Source of the DNA: Halomonas sp. PR-M31
GTDB taxonomy: Bacteria > Pseudomonadota > Gammaproteobacteria > Pseudomonadales > Halomonadaceae
DNA: 62,574 nt
Reading direction: 5' to 3'
NCBI RefSeq assembly: GCF_001039575.1
Contig: NZ_JIBT01000008.1
Location: 1-62,574, forward strand
The translations under genes and the position numbers were made by a program. Below, in pieces: positions 50,037-59,275 of the stretch (the first letter of the stretch is position 1; the number at the start of each line of letters is the position of its first letter). The notes beneath the pieces were generated by a model, which did no database searches, was not told where the DNA came from, and worked only from the letters and a program-made list of their open reading frames with translations.

Positions 50037-50678
50037 TCAACCGCGAAACAGCCAAGGCTGGGCTACACGATGGCGCTGCTCAAAATCGTGAATTGCTCCT
50101 TCATGCTCCAGGGTCAGACCAATATCGTCTAGGCCATTTAACAGGCAGTGCTTACGAAACCCATCCACCTCGAAACTGAACACCTCGCCGCTCGGGGTGG
50201 TGACAGTTTGGGCCTTGAGATCCACCGCGAGACGATAGTCATCGCTGGACTCGACTTCCTGAAACAGCTGATCAACAATCTTTTCGCCCAGGGGCACCAG
50301 CAGGATGCCGTTCTTGAAGGCATTGTTGTAGAAAATGTCGGCAAAACTCGGCGCGATGACCACGCGAAAGCCAAAGTCTTCCAGTGCCCAGGGCGCATGC
50401 TCCCGGGAGCTGCCACAACCGAAGTTGCGTCGGGTAAGCAAAATACTGGCATTCCGATAGCGTTGCTGGTTGAGCATGAACTCCGGGTTCACCGGGCGGT
50501 TTGATGCGTCCTGTCCCGGATAGCCTTCGTCCAGATAGCGCAGCTCATCGAACAAATTAGGGCCAAAGCCGGTGCGCTTGATCGACTTCAAGAATTGCTT
50601 GGGAATGATCAGGTCGGTGTCCACATTGGCGCGATCGAGAGGCGCCACCACACCCTGATGCTGTTTGAGGGCTTGCAT
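50037..50678 (-). CDS. leuD: 3-isopropylmalate dehydratase small subunit
   Basis: 213 residues, the usual size. Motifs: [42 protein letters not shown] (the mobile swivel-domain active-site region) and [14 protein letters not shown]. It combines with LeuC to isomerise 2- to 3-isopropylmalate. It begins three bases after the leuC stop. Confidence 0.97.
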   Translation of the reverse strand: MQALKQHQGVVAPLDRANVDTDLIIPKQFLKSIKRTGFGPNLFDELRYLDEGYPGQDASNRPVNPEFMLNQQRYRNASILLTRRNFGCGSSREHAPWALEDFGFRVVIAPSFADIFYNNAFKNGILLVPLGEKIVDQLFQEVESSDDYRLAVDLKAQTVTTPSGEVFSFEVDGFRKHCLLNGLDDIGLTLEHEGAIHDFEQRHRVAQPWLFRG

Positions 50679-50681
50679 GGC

Positions 50682-52121
50682 TCAGGCCTCCTGAGGTTGC
50701 TGGGTGAGGTTGCGAACATCAACAAAGTGGCCCGCAATGGCGGCAGCCGCGGCCATGGCCGGACTCACCAGATGGGTACGCCCGCCATAGCCCTGGCGCC
50801 CTTCGAAGTTACGATTCGAGGTGGAGGCGCAGTGCTCCCCGGCGCCGAGCTTGTCTGCGTTCATGGCCAAGCACATGGAGCAACCCGGCTCGCGCCATTC
50901 GAAGCCGGCTTCCAGGAATATCTTGTCGAGCCCTTCCGCCTCCGCCTGGCGTTTGACCAGGCCAGAGCCCGGCACCACCATCGCCAGCGCAATGGAGTCC
51001 GCGACCTTCTTGCCCTTGGCCACCTTGGCCGCCTCGCGCAGATCCTCGATGCGGGAATTGGTGCAGGAGCCGATGAACACCTTGTCGAGGCGAATATCGG
51101 TGATCTTCTGACGCGGTGCGAGCCCCATGTATTCCAAGGCGCGAACCACGCCACGCTTGACGGTGTCATCGGCGATGGCATCTGGGTCCGGCACCTCTCC
51201 TTCGATCGGCGCCACCATCTCGGGACTGGTGCCCCAGCTCACCTGGGGTGCGATTTCTGCTGCGTCCAGCAAAATCTCCTTGTCGAACACCGCATCCTCA
51301 TCAGATACCAGCTCACGCCAGGCCGCTACGGCCGCGTCCCACTGCTCGGCGGTGGGCGCATAGGGGCGCTCGCGCAGATAGTCGATGGTGGTGTCATCGA
51401 CGCCCACCAGCCCTACCCGGGCACCCGCCTCGATGGCCATGTTGCAGATGGTCATGCGGCCTTCCATGGACAGATCGCGAATCGCGCTGCCGGCGAACTC
51501 GATGGCACAGCCGGTGCCGCCGGCGGTCCCGATGCGCCCGATGATCGCCAACACAATGTCTTTGGCGGTCACGCCGGCGCCCAGCTGACCCTCCACCCGC
51601 ACTCGCATGTTCTTCATCTTCTGGGCCAACAGGCATTGGGTTGCCAAGACGTGCTCGACCTCGGAGGTACCGATGCCGTGGGCCAGGGCAGCAAAAGCAC
51701 CGTGGGTGGCGGTATGGGAATCGCCGCAGACCACCGTCATGCCGGGCAGCGTTGCGCCCTGCTCCGGGCCGACCACATGCACGATGCCCTGGCGCTCATC
51801 GTTGATACGAAACTCCTCGATGCCGAAGGCCTCGCAGTTGTCGTCCAGAGTCTGCACCTGAATGAGCGATACCGGATCGACGATACCCGCATTGCCGGCG
51901 GCACGTTCAACGAGGGTGGTCGGCACGTTGTGATCCGGTGTTGCCAGATTGGCATCAAGACGCCAGGGCTTTCGTCCGGCCAGACGCAAGCCTTCAAAGG
52001 CCTGGGGTGAAGTCACTTCGTGCAATAGATGACGATCGATGTAGATCAGCGCGCTGCCGTCGTCCCGCTGTTTTACAAGATGCTGGGACCATAATTTGTC
52101 GTAAAGTGTCTGGCCTGCCAT
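50682..52121 (-). CDS. leuC: 3-isopropylmalate dehydratase large subunit
   Basis: 479 residues from ATG 52121 (GGGAG six bases upstream; an ATG at 52139 lacks a site). It belongs to the aconitase family: [14 protein letters not shown], and the [4Fe-4S] cysteines in [12 protein letters not shown] and in CSMCLAMN. It is transcribed divergently from lysR, 207 bases apart. First gene of leuC-leuD-leuB-asd. Confidence 0.97.
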   Translation of the reverse strand: MAGQTLYDKLWSQHLVKQRDDGSALIYIDRHLLHEVTSPQAFEGLRLAGRKPWRLDANLATPDHNVPTTLVERAAGNAGIVDPVSLIQVQTLDDNCEAFGIEEFRINDERQGIVHVVGPEQGATLPGMTVVCGDSHTATHGAFAALAHGIGTSEVEHVLATQCLLAQKMKNMRVRVEGQLGAGVTAKDIVLAIIGRIGTAGGTGCAIEFAGSAIRDLSMEGRMTICNMAIEAGARVGLVGVDDTTIDYLRERPYAPTAEQWDAAVAAWRELVSDEDAVFDKEILLDAAEIAPQVSWGTSPEMVAPIEGEVPDPDAIADDTVKRGVVRALEYMGLAPRQKITDIRLDKVFIGSCTNSRIEDLREAAKVAKGKKVADSIALAMVVPGSGLVKRQAEAEGLDKIFLEAGFEWREPGCSMCLAMNADKLGAGEHCASTSNRNFEGRQGYGGRTHLVSPAMAAAAAIAGHFVDVRNLTQQPQEA

Positions 52122-52234
52122 GTCGTTCTCCCGGGTCATCGGCCCTGTGTTTGTCTAATCGAGTGCTGTTTAATCGATTGTCACGGCATTTGCGTGAAAA
52201 ATACTGTTCTTTTCAAATAGTCTCACGCGACTCG

Positions 52235-52255
52235 AACATAAAATCAATTCATGTT
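52235..52255. promoter_or_regulatory. Candidate LysR-type regulator box (AACAT-N11-ATGTT)
   Basis: A dyad AACAT (52235-52239) and ATGTT (52251-52255) is separated by exactly 11 bases, fitting the T-N11-A rule for LysR-type regulators. It lies in the divergent leuC/lysR promoter region, 74 bases before lysR and 114 before leuC, the usual place for autoregulation and target control. Confidence 0.6.
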
Positions 52256-52328
52256 ATTCATTCTTTGCATTCCCGAACGGAATAAGCGCCGAAGCAAAAA
52301 GCGCGATCCAAACATTGGACGACTGTGA

Positions 52329-53246
52329 ATGGATACTCAAAGCCTGCAAGCCTTTCTCGCCGTCGCCGAAAACGGCTCCTTTTCTCTAGCCGGGGAGCAG
52401 CTTTACCTGACCCAGCCGGCAGTAAGCAAACGCATTGCCACGCTGGAAGATCAAATCGGTGAGCGCCTTTTTGATCGTATCGGTCGTCGGATCAGCTTGA
52501 CGGAAGCCGGCCAGGTACTGCTACCGCGCGCTCGGGAAATACTGGTCATGGTAGAGGACAGCCGTCAGGCACTGGCCAATCTGGCCGGGGATGTTCGAGG
52601 GAGTCTGACCATGGCCACAAGCCATCATATCGGCCTGCATCGCTTGCCGCCGATACTCAAGGCTTATACCCAGGCCCATCCGGAAGTGCGCATGGATCTG
52701 CGCTTTCTCGATTCAGAGCAGGCCTATCAGGGGGTACTCACCGGCGAGCTGGAGATTGCGGTCGTTACCCTTGCGCCAATACCCGATCGACGCTTGCACG
52801 TGGTGCCGATATGGGTCGATCGGCTGCGTTTCGTGTGCGGCAAGGAGCATCCCCTAGCCCGGCAGGATCAATTATCCCTGTCCGCCTTGTCCCAGCACGA
52901 TGCGGTACTGCCCGGCCATCTGACTTTTACTCGCGACATAGTCCTCGACACTTTTGCCCGGGAAGGACTCGATGTGAGCGTTGGGCTTTCCACCAATTAT
53001 CTAGAAACATTGAAGATGATGGTCGATATAGGACTAGGCTGGAGCGTGCTGCCGGAGACATTGATCGACGCGAATGTTCATATTTTGCCTGTCGCGCACC
53101 GCCCTATCGAGCGACCCCTGGGCTATTTGACTCACAAGAGTAGAACCTTGTCCAATGCCGCCCGCTCAATGATCTCACTGCTCGATAACGCAGCAACGCC
53201 CCGAGACGATCGTCTTGGGGCGTTGCACGAACACAGAAACGAGTAA
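52329..53246 (+). CDS. LysR-family transcriptional regulator
   Basis: 305 residues. The N-terminal winged helix-turn-helix spans about 1-60 (FLAVAENGSFSLAGEQLYLTQ followed by PAVSKRIATLE); a periplasmic-binding-like effector domain runs from about 90. It is divergent from leuC, as in Pseudomonas, and so is a candidate regulator of leucine synthesis responding to a pathway intermediate. The ligand is not known. The last 20 codons are overlapped by a 34-base palindrome. Confidence 0.9.
   Translation: MDTQSLQAFLAVAENGSFSLAGEQLYLTQPAVSKRIATLEDQIGERLFDRIGRRISLTEAGQVLLPRAREILVMVEDSRQALANLAGDVRGSLTMATSHHIGLHRLPPILKAYTQAHPEVRMDLRFLDSEQAYQGVLTGELEIAVVTLAPIPDRRLHVVPIWVDRLRFVCGKEHPLARQDQLSLSALSQHDAVLPGHLTFTRDIVLDTFAREGLDVSVGLSTNYLETLKMMVDIGLGWSVLPETLIDANVHILPVAHRPIERPLGYLTHKSRTLSNAARSMISLLDNAATPRDDRLGALHEHRNE
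53193..53226 (+). terminator. Long palindrome at the lysR 3' end, possible terminator
   Basis: 34 bases that are self-complementary except for one position pair (53203 and 53216, a G-U in plus-strand RNA, a mismatch in minus-strand RNA). It lies inside the last 20 codons of lysR, between the convergent lysR and phaC genes, 40 bases past the phaC stop. No T-run follows in either direction. Confidence 0.45.
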
Positions 53247-53265
53247 CTCAAAAACAGTAAGGGGC

Positions 53266-55152
53266 TTAGTCAGCTGCCTTGGCCATGGCACTGGCTTGAA
53301 CTTGCACTTTTTCGCCTTCTATCTGCTGGCCAGTCACCTCATCGATGGACTGACGCACGTAGCGGCCCGGTGCAGGTTCGATAACATCCAATTTACCGTC
53401 GCCGGGTTTGCGAGCCGTTACTTTCTTGCTGGGGTCCGCGTAGCCGTTGTCGGTAATCCATTTCTGCCAGTGCGGCCACCAGGAGCCTTCGTTGAAAGTT
53501 GCACCCTCAAACCACTCCTCAGGACTTTCAGGTAGCTCGTCATTGACCCAGTAGCCATATTTGTTCTTGGCCGGGGGATTGACGATACCAGCAATATGGC
53601 CCGATCCGCCTAGCACGAAGGTCACTGGCCCCTTGGGCAAATGAACACCGTAGTAAGTCGAGTTCCACTTGGCGATATGGTCTTCTTTCGCCGAGATGAA
53701 ATAACTGGGTGTGGTAATCTCGCCTAGATCGATCTTGACCCCGTCAAGCTCAATGCCATCAGGCTGGGCTAGACGATTTTCCACGTACATGTTGCGCAGA
53801 TACCAGCCGTGGGTGCCTGCGGGCAGATTGATGCCGTCGGTGTTCCAGTACAGCAGATCGAAGACCGTTGGCGCCTCACCCTTGAGATAGTTGTTGATGT
53901 AGAACGACCAGAACAAATCCCTCTCTTTCAATAGATTGAAGGAGAACGACATGATGCGGCCATCTAGATAACCGTCAGCCTCAAGCTGACGCTCGATGCC
54001 TTCCAGCGCCTTACCGGTGAAAAAGACGCCAATATCACCGGGATCACGAAAATCGTGCAGGGTCGCCATGTAGCTGACCGAGCGCACCCTGTCGGCCTGT
54101 CCTGTGCGAGCCAGATACGCCAGCGCTGAGCCTGTGAGGGTACCGCCGATGCAATAGCTGAGCATGTTGACGGATTTTTCGCCGCAGGCCTTTTCAATGG
54201 CGTCCATGGCAGAAATCAGTCCCATCTGCATGTAGTCCGCCCAGGTGATATCGCGCTGCTCGACGCCAGGATTACGCCAGGAGATCAGAAAAACGGTATG
54301 CCCTTGATCGGTTAACCACTTCACCATCGAATTGTCTTGGCGCAAATCGAGGATGTAGTACTTGTTTATCCAGGGGGGCGTGACCAGCAGTGGCGTCTTG
54401 AAGGTCTTTTCAGTAGTGGGGTAATACTGGATCAGCTGAATCAATTCATTTTCATAGACGACTTCTCCCGGGGTCGCGGCGACGTTCTTACCGATCTCGA
54501 AGGCGTTTCGATCGGTCATGGTCACGTTCAGACCTTCAGCGGAGTTATCAAGATCTTCCTGCAGACGTTTCATGCCATCGATCAGATTCTGACCTTTGGT
54601 TTCCAGGGTAATGCGCATGACTTCTGGATTGGTCGCAATGAAATTGCTCGGTGCCATGGCGCTGATGTACTGGCGCACATAGAATTTCAGGCTCAACTTC
54701 TGCTTGTCGGTGAGGGTATCGATGCCCTCGACCAGCTCATCCATCATGCGAGACGAAAGAAGATATTGCTGCATGATGTAATGATAGAAAGGCTCGGTGT
54801 GCCAGGCATCATCTTTGAAACGCCGATCCGAGCGCTCAGGCTCGATAATCGCTTCGCCGGCTTTACCACCGGTGTAGAAAGACTGCACCGTCTGCTGCCA
54901 AAGACGCATCTGATCCTGCATCAGACGCATCTGTGCGCTATAAAGCAGCTGGGGGTTGCTTGCCAACGCCTGAGCACCTCGGCTCAGACTCTCCTTCATA
55001 TCTTCAAGCATCAAGCCGCTGGCTTCGCTGGGCATCATTCGTGTCAGCAATGCCTGAGTCAACGATTGATATTCTTGGCTGATAGCGCCTAGCCTTTCAG
55101 CCCAATGCTCGTCCATGAACGGGCCTAGCTCGGATTGGGAATTAGACTCCAT
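53266..55152 (-). CDS. phaC: Class I poly(3-hydroxyalkanoate) synthase
   Basis: 628 residues, larger than the usual ~590 for class I; the extra length is largely a C-terminal tail after about residue 585. The catalytic triad is Cys334 (in SYCIGGT), Asp490 (KEDHIAKW) and His518 (GSGHIAG). The lipase-like box begins with Ser where most synthases have Gly, a variant I recall being reported for Halomonas PhaC. PPWINKYYILDL and FLISWRNPG are canonical PhaC motifs. It polymerises hydroxyacyl-CoA on granule surfaces. It lies downstream of the phasin gene across a terminator hairpin. Confidence 0.97.
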   Translation of the reverse strand: MESNSQSELGPFMDEHWAERLGAISQEYQSLTQALLTRMMPSEASGLMLEDMKESLSRGAQALASNPQLLYSAQMRLMQDQMRLWQQTVQSFYTGGKAGEAIIEPERSDRRFKDDAWHTEPFYHYIMQQYLLSSRMMDELVEGIDTLTDKQKLSLKFYVRQYISAMAPSNFIATNPEVMRITLETKGQNLIDGMKRLQEDLDNSAEGLNVTMTDRNAFEIGKNVAATPGEVVYENELIQLIQYYPTTEKTFKTPLLVTPPWINKYYILDLRQDNSMVKWLTDQGHTVFLISWRNPGVEQRDITWADYMQMGLISAMDAIEKACGEKSVNMLSYCIGGTLTGSALAYLARTGQADRVRSVSYMATLHDFRDPGDIGVFFTGKALEGIERQLEADGYLDGRIMSFSFNLLKERDLFWSFYINNYLKGEAPTVFDLLYWNTDGINLPAGTHGWYLRNMYVENRLAQPDGIELDGVKIDLGEITTPSYFISAKEDHIAKWNSTYYGVHLPKGPVTFVLGGSGHIAGIVNPPAKNKYGYWVNDELPESPEEWFEGATFNEGSWWPHWQKWITDNGYADPSKKVTARKPGDGKLDVIEPAPGRYVRQSIDEVTGQQIEGEKVQVQASAMAKAAD

Positions 55153-55256
55153 ACACCCCCCACGCGCCTAATGCGCCTTCGTTGAACAGGATTTTACTAG
55201 CTCAAACGCAAACTCCATCGCTATGAAGTTTGCGCTACATGTTCAAGCTACTATGA

Positions 55257-55279
55257 CAAAAGGCCGGCAGCGCCGGCCC
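55257..55279 (-). terminator. Rho-independent terminator after the phasin gene
   Basis: Stem GGCCGGC/GCCGGCC (55262-55268 with 55272-55278), three-base loop, then TTTTG on the minus strand. It lies between the phasin stop and phaC, and should raise phasin relative to synthase transcripts. Confidence 0.85.
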
Positions 55280-55286
55280 AACTTGA

Positions 55287-55784
55287 TCAGCTATTCTTGG
55301 TATTGCGCGAGCTTGTGGACTTCGATGAGTCTGCAGCACCCTTTGCCGAATTGGCGGTAGACTTGGCAGCGTCCTGAGTATCACGCATCGCCTGATTGGT
55401 GCGATTCATGGCCTGTTCGCTGGCTGAAGAAAAGGCATTTTGCAGCTCTTCACGAAACTCAGAGCTCAGCTCCGCCATGGTGCGAGCGTCTTCCATCATT
55501 TGCTGGGAAAGCTCATTCATCATTTCTTTCTGGCGGCTGCTGAAATCACGCATATCGTCTGCATCCTTGATCTCGGAGGCAGCACGCATGCGCTCAGTGC
55601 CCATTTGGCTGTAACGCTTCATGGAATCCAGCTGGAACTGGGTCATCTTTTCCATGTTCTCAAGCATGACACCACTGAGCTTGCGCATGGGCTCGAAGAA
55701 GCCGCGAGTCTGCTCGGTCAAGGCGTTGTACATTTGCTCTTGCTGATCATTTTGCTGACCATTTTTTTGATCGTTACGTGCCAT
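55287..55784 (-). CDS. Phasin family protein (PHA granule coat)
   Basis: 165 residues, no signal peptide or TM segment. A Gln/Asn-rich N-terminus is followed by an amphipathic helical core (about 20-130: FFEPMRKLSGVMLENMEKM, YSQMGTERMRAASEI), as in phasins, and a Ser/Ala/Lys-rich tail. AGGAGGG lies seven bases ahead of the ATG, suggesting strong translation. Adjacent to phaC. Such proteins coat and stabilise granules and set their size and number. Confidence 0.85.
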   Translation of the reverse strand: MARNDQKNGQQNDQQEQMYNALTEQTRGFFEPMRKLSGVMLENMEKMTQFQLDSMKRYSQMGTERMRAASEIKDADDMRDFSSRQKEMMNELSQQMMEDARTMAELSSEFREELQNAFSSASEQAMNRTNQAMRDTQDAAKSTANSAKGAADSSKSTSSRNTKNS

Positions 55785-55939
55785 ATCGAATCCCTCCTAA
55801 TAGAAATTGCATCACCTTATGGTGCGCTCTTTGCTGCACTGCACAAAGCGTAGACGACATCACCTCAAGTTGCAACAGGCTCTCGCTCATATAAACCGAC
55901 AAATCTTTCCATGGTGCATTACTCGATGGGTGCAACGTG

Positions 55940-56397
55940 TCAACTCTGGGTCTTGCGTGTCCGACTGCTACCAGAAGACCTGCTAGAGGCACTGCGCGAC
56001 GAATTGGCGGAACCAGAACGAGTCGACGATGTTTCACCCTCCTTGTCGTTATCATCCTTTTTTTGCTGTCTTCTTTCTGGCTGTCTTCTTTTTTGCTAGA
56101 TGAAGAAGCCATGGCATTGCTTCCCGCCTGGCGGAACATGTCCATCATCATCTGCTGATAATTTCCGAAATTGGCCATACCCTGGCTCAATCCCTGGTTC
56201 AGCCCTTGATTCAAGCTTTGGCTTCCTGACTGCATGAAAGGCTTCATCAGGCTCCATGGGTCATAGCCTGCGACACCCGCTTCCATCTGCTGCTGAATGC
56301 GATCCATCATGTTGCGTTGGAACGCCTCGAGGTTCGGAAGCCCCAGGGACTCCCTGAACTCTTCAGGGGTGAGATCGAATTCAACGTTGATTTTCAT
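55940..56397 (-). pseudogene. DUF6489-like small protein with a frameshift in an A7 tract
   Basis: The conserved part (about residues 1-55: MKINVEFDLTPEEFRESLG, LEAFQRNMMDRIQQQME) matches the small-protein family I know as DUF6489, found beside PHA genes in Halomonadaceae. A QGLNQGLSQGM repeat and a Lys/Glu/Asp segment follow. At a seven-base A run (56058-56064) the observed frame shifts into unrelated sequence that reads on to 55774, into the phasin gene. Adding one A gives a Ser/Arg/Thr-rich tail ending at 55940, about 152 residues, which fits the upstream composition better. It may be an indel error or real slippage. Function unknown; PHA-associated by position. Confidence 0.65.
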
Positions 56398-56481
56398 GTA
56401 ACGACCCGATTGCTGAACATTTTCGTAAGTGTAGCAGTAATACCGGCAAGAGCACGCCGGCGTATTTGAGAGAGGAAACGC

Positions 56482-57566
56482 TCAACGCAAATGAGGGGTA
56501 TCGACGCTTATTTTTGGATTCTGAGCGCGCTGACGCAGTAGGTGATCCATCAGGGTAAGCGCCATCATGGCCTCCGCAATGGGCGTTGCACGGATGCCAA
56601 CACAGGGATCGTGGCGTCCCTTGGTGATAACCTCGATGGCATTACCTCGCACGTCGATGGCTCGACCCGGCTGAGTGATGCTCGAGGTGGGCTTGAGGGC
56701 CAGATGCGCAATGAGTGGTTGCCCCGAGCTAATGCCCCCCAGCACGCCGCCTGCGTGATTGGAAAGAAAGCCTTCCGGGGTCATCTCGTCACGATGTTCG
56801 CTGCCTCGCTGGGATACCGTTGCGAAGCCGTCACCGATCTCCACGCCCTTGACCGCATTGATGCTCATCAGCCCATGGGCGAGCTCTGCGTCAAGTCGAT
56901 CGAAGACCGGCTCGCCGAGTCCAGCCGGTACGCCCTCGGCGATCACGGTGATGCGGGCGCCACGGAATCCTGATCTCGCCGCAGTTGATCCATGAAGGCT
57001 TCGAGTTCTGCCACCTTGTCCGGATCAGGGCAGAAAAAGGCGTTGTCATTGACCCCTTCCCAGGATTTGAACTCAATGGGTATAGGACCGAGCTGACTCA
57101 TGTAGCCCCGCACGCTAATGCCTCGGCTGGCCAGATACTTCTTGGCAATGGCGCCGGCGGCGACCCGCATAGCGGTTTCACGAGCACTGGAGCGCCCACC
57201 GCCACGATAATCACGAACCCCATACTTATGGTGGTAGGTATAATCTGCATGAGCCGGTCGGAACTGGTCTTTGATGTTCGAGTAATCCTTGGAGCGCTGA
57301 TCCGTATTCTCGATGGTGAGACCGATCGGGGTGCCGGTGGTCACACCTTCAAACACACCGGATAAAATGCGAACCTGATCCGGCTCCCGACGCTGGGTGG
57401 TGTGCCGCGAGGTCCCTGGACGACGGCGATCCAGATCCCGCTGCAAGTCGTCTTCGGTCAGCGGCAATCCGGGCGGACAACCATCGACGATGGCAGCGAG
57501 CGCTGGGCCGTGGCTTTCGCCGCAGGTAGTGACGGTAAATAGCTTACCGAAGGTATTGCCGGACAT
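56482..57566 (-). pseudogene. aroC: Chorismate synthase with a single frameshift
   Basis: [20 protein letters not shown] at the N-terminus (GESHG motif), [37 protein letters not shown] and, in the second piece, [10 protein letters not shown] are chorismate synthase signatures. The first frame ends at 56943; the second begins [19 protein letters not shown]. One G is missing in the G run near 56955-56962; restoring it joins RDQDSV to [10 protein letters not shown] and gives 361 residues, the normal length. The enzyme makes chorismate from EPSP with reduced FMN, and aromatic synthesis depends on it. Sequencing error is the likeliest cause. Confidence 0.85.
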
Positions 57567-57601
57567 GCTGCGTTCCTCAGAGGATGTTTACAAAACAGGG
57601 C

Positions 57602-58552
57602 TCAAATAAAATATTGGACGTACTCATCGAGTTCGCCTGCGGTCAAAGCAAACACCCCATGCCCGCCACGCTCGAACTCGAGCCACAGAAAAGGCACGTT
57701 GGGAAACGCGCTTTCGAGCGCTCGATCCGAATTGCCGACTTCGACGATCAGCACACCATCGTCTTCCAGATAACCCCGCGCTTCTCGCAACAGACGCCGC
57801 ACGACGTCCAGGCCATCCTTGCCCGAACCCAGCGCAAGCGCAGGCTCATGACGAAATTCGGCAGGCATGGTGGCTAGATCCTGGGCATTGACATAGGGCG
57901 GATTGGCGACGATCAGATCGTAACGCTGGCCTTTGACACCCTCGAACAGATCGGAGAGCACCGCCCGCACCCGCAATCCCAGGTCGTACAGGGTGATATT
58001 GGCCTTGGCCACTTCCAGGGCTTCGGCGCTGATATCGACAAGGTCCACTTCCGCGGTGGGCAGGTGTAGCGCCGTGGCAATGCCGATACAGCCCGAACCA
58101 GCGCCCACGTCCAGCACCCGGTCGGGGGGGTTATCGGGGAACCAGGCCGCGAAGCCATGCTCGATCAGCTCGGCGATCGGTGAGCGTGGAATCAATACCC
58201 GCTCATCGACTAGGAAAGGATAACCTGCAAAAAACGCCTCGCCCAGCAGATAGGCCAAGGGGCGGCGCGTCTCGATACGCTGGCGCACCAGTTCAACGAG
58301 TCGTTTACGTTCGGGTGCCAGCAAGCGTGCGTCTAGTACCGCCGGATCCACATCCCAAGGAAGATGCAAACCGCCCAGCACCAGCGCGACCGCCTCGTCC
58401 CAGGCGCTGGCAGTGCCATGGCCGAAATGAATGCGGCTTATATGGAACTCGCTGGTCGTCCAGCGCAGAAAATCTCGCAGGGTGAAGAGCTCGGCAGCAA
58501 GCTGTTCGTCATTCAGCGTTAGCGTCGAGACGGCGGTTGAACGAGGGTTCAC
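57602..58552 (-). CDS. prmB: 50S ribosomal protein L3 N5-glutamine methyltransferase
   Basis: 316 residues from a GTG at 58552 (AGGA six bases upstream); longer starts at 58567 and 58612 lack a good site. The SAM motif VLDVGAGSGCIGIA and the methyl-acceptor motif NPPY (IVANPPYVN) are present, after a helical N-terminal domain with LIPRSPIAELIE. The order prmB-aroC with divergent smrB matches E. coli, which favours PrmB over the related release-factor methylase PrmC. Confidence 0.93.
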   Translation of the reverse strand: MNPRSTAVSTLTLNDEQLAAELFTLRDFLRWTTSEFHISRIHFGHGTASAWDEAVALVLGGLHLPWDVDPAVLDARLLAPERKRLVELVRQRIETRRPLAYLLGEAFFAGYPFLVDERVLIPRSPIAELIEHGFAAWFPDNPPDRVLDVGAGSGCIGIATALHLPTAEVDLVDISAEALEVAKANITLYDLGLRVRAVLSDLFEGVKGQRYDLIVANPPYVNAQDLATMPAEFRHEPALALGSGKDGLDVVRRLLREARGYLEDDGVLIVEVGNSDRALESAFPNVPFLWLEFERGGHGVFALTAGELDEYVQYFI

Positions 58553-58687
58553 GCAGCATCCTGTCATCAAAGTGGTCGAATAAGGTACGGAAGGATTGTA
58601 CCCGTCGAGCACAGCGGTTCACAGTCAGAGTCAAGTCGCTATACTGAAACGCTGTACACCTTACCGAATATCAGCAAAGGCCCAACA

Positions 58688-59275
58688 ATGAGCCGACACC
58701 GCCGCGATACCCCCGACGACAACGAGATCACCCTGTTTCGTCAGGCGCTGGAAGATGCCGGCGTGCGCAGGCTCAGCTCCGATCGCGCCGATCCTGGCAG
58801 GCGCCGGCAGGACAAGGCAGCGCTCGATGAACGTAAAAATGCCGCCACCGCTGCGGTGACCGCTGCGCTGAGCAGCCGTACCAGTGATGGTCGGGTCGAG
58901 CCGGTACGCCCCAGTACTCATCTGAATTTTGCGATACCGGACTTGCCGTATCGGACTCAAAGCGCCTTGAAACGAGGGCAAATTCCCTGGGAAGCAGGAC
59001 TCGATCTGCACGGCTACACGCTGGACGAGGCGCGACAGGAGCTGGAAAGCTTTCTTGATGAGGCGCGCAGCAGGCGCATGCGCTGCGTGCTGGTGGTACA
59101 TGGTAAGGCGCGTAGCAGTGCGGGCAATTTGCTTGACGACTATCCGGTCATCAAGAGTCACGTCAATGCCTGGCTGAGAGAGTGGCCCACCGTCTTGGCC
59201 TTTTGTTCCTCTCGAGAGCTTGATGGCGGTACCGGCGCGGTGTATGTGCTGCTGCGTCGCCGGGGCGAAGCCTAG
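58688..59275 (+). CDS. smrB: Smr-domain endonuclease SmrB (ribosome rescue factor)
   Basis: 195 residues. A variable, charged N-terminus (to about 95) precedes the Smr domain: DLHGYTLDEARQEL (about 104), VLVVHGKARSS and GGTGAVYVLLRRR. E. coli SmrB (YfcN) cleaves mRNA at collided ribosomes; the gene here is also divergent from prmB. ATG 58688. Its TAG stop shares a CTAG palindrome with the convergent patatin-like gene's stop. Confidence 0.88.
   Translation: MSRHRRDTPDDNEITLFRQALEDAGVRRLSSDRADPGRRRQDKAALDERKNAATAAVTAALSSRTSDGRVEPVRPSTHLNFAIPDLPYRTQSALKRGQIPWEAGLDLHGYTLDEARQELESFLDEARSRRMRCVLVVHGKARSSAGNLLDDYPVIKSHVNAWLREWPTVLAFCSSRELDGGTGAVYVLLRRRGEA

Noticed and set aside
50595-52010. Long open frame on the plus strand opposite leuC
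   Set aside because: Antisense to leuC, whose Fe-S and active-site motifs are intact; the His/Gly-rich translation resembles no family.
56434-56464. Imperfect hairpin between the DUF6489-like gene and aroC
   Set aside because: The CCGGC/GCCGG stem is short with a bulge and no T-run; not enough for a terminator call.
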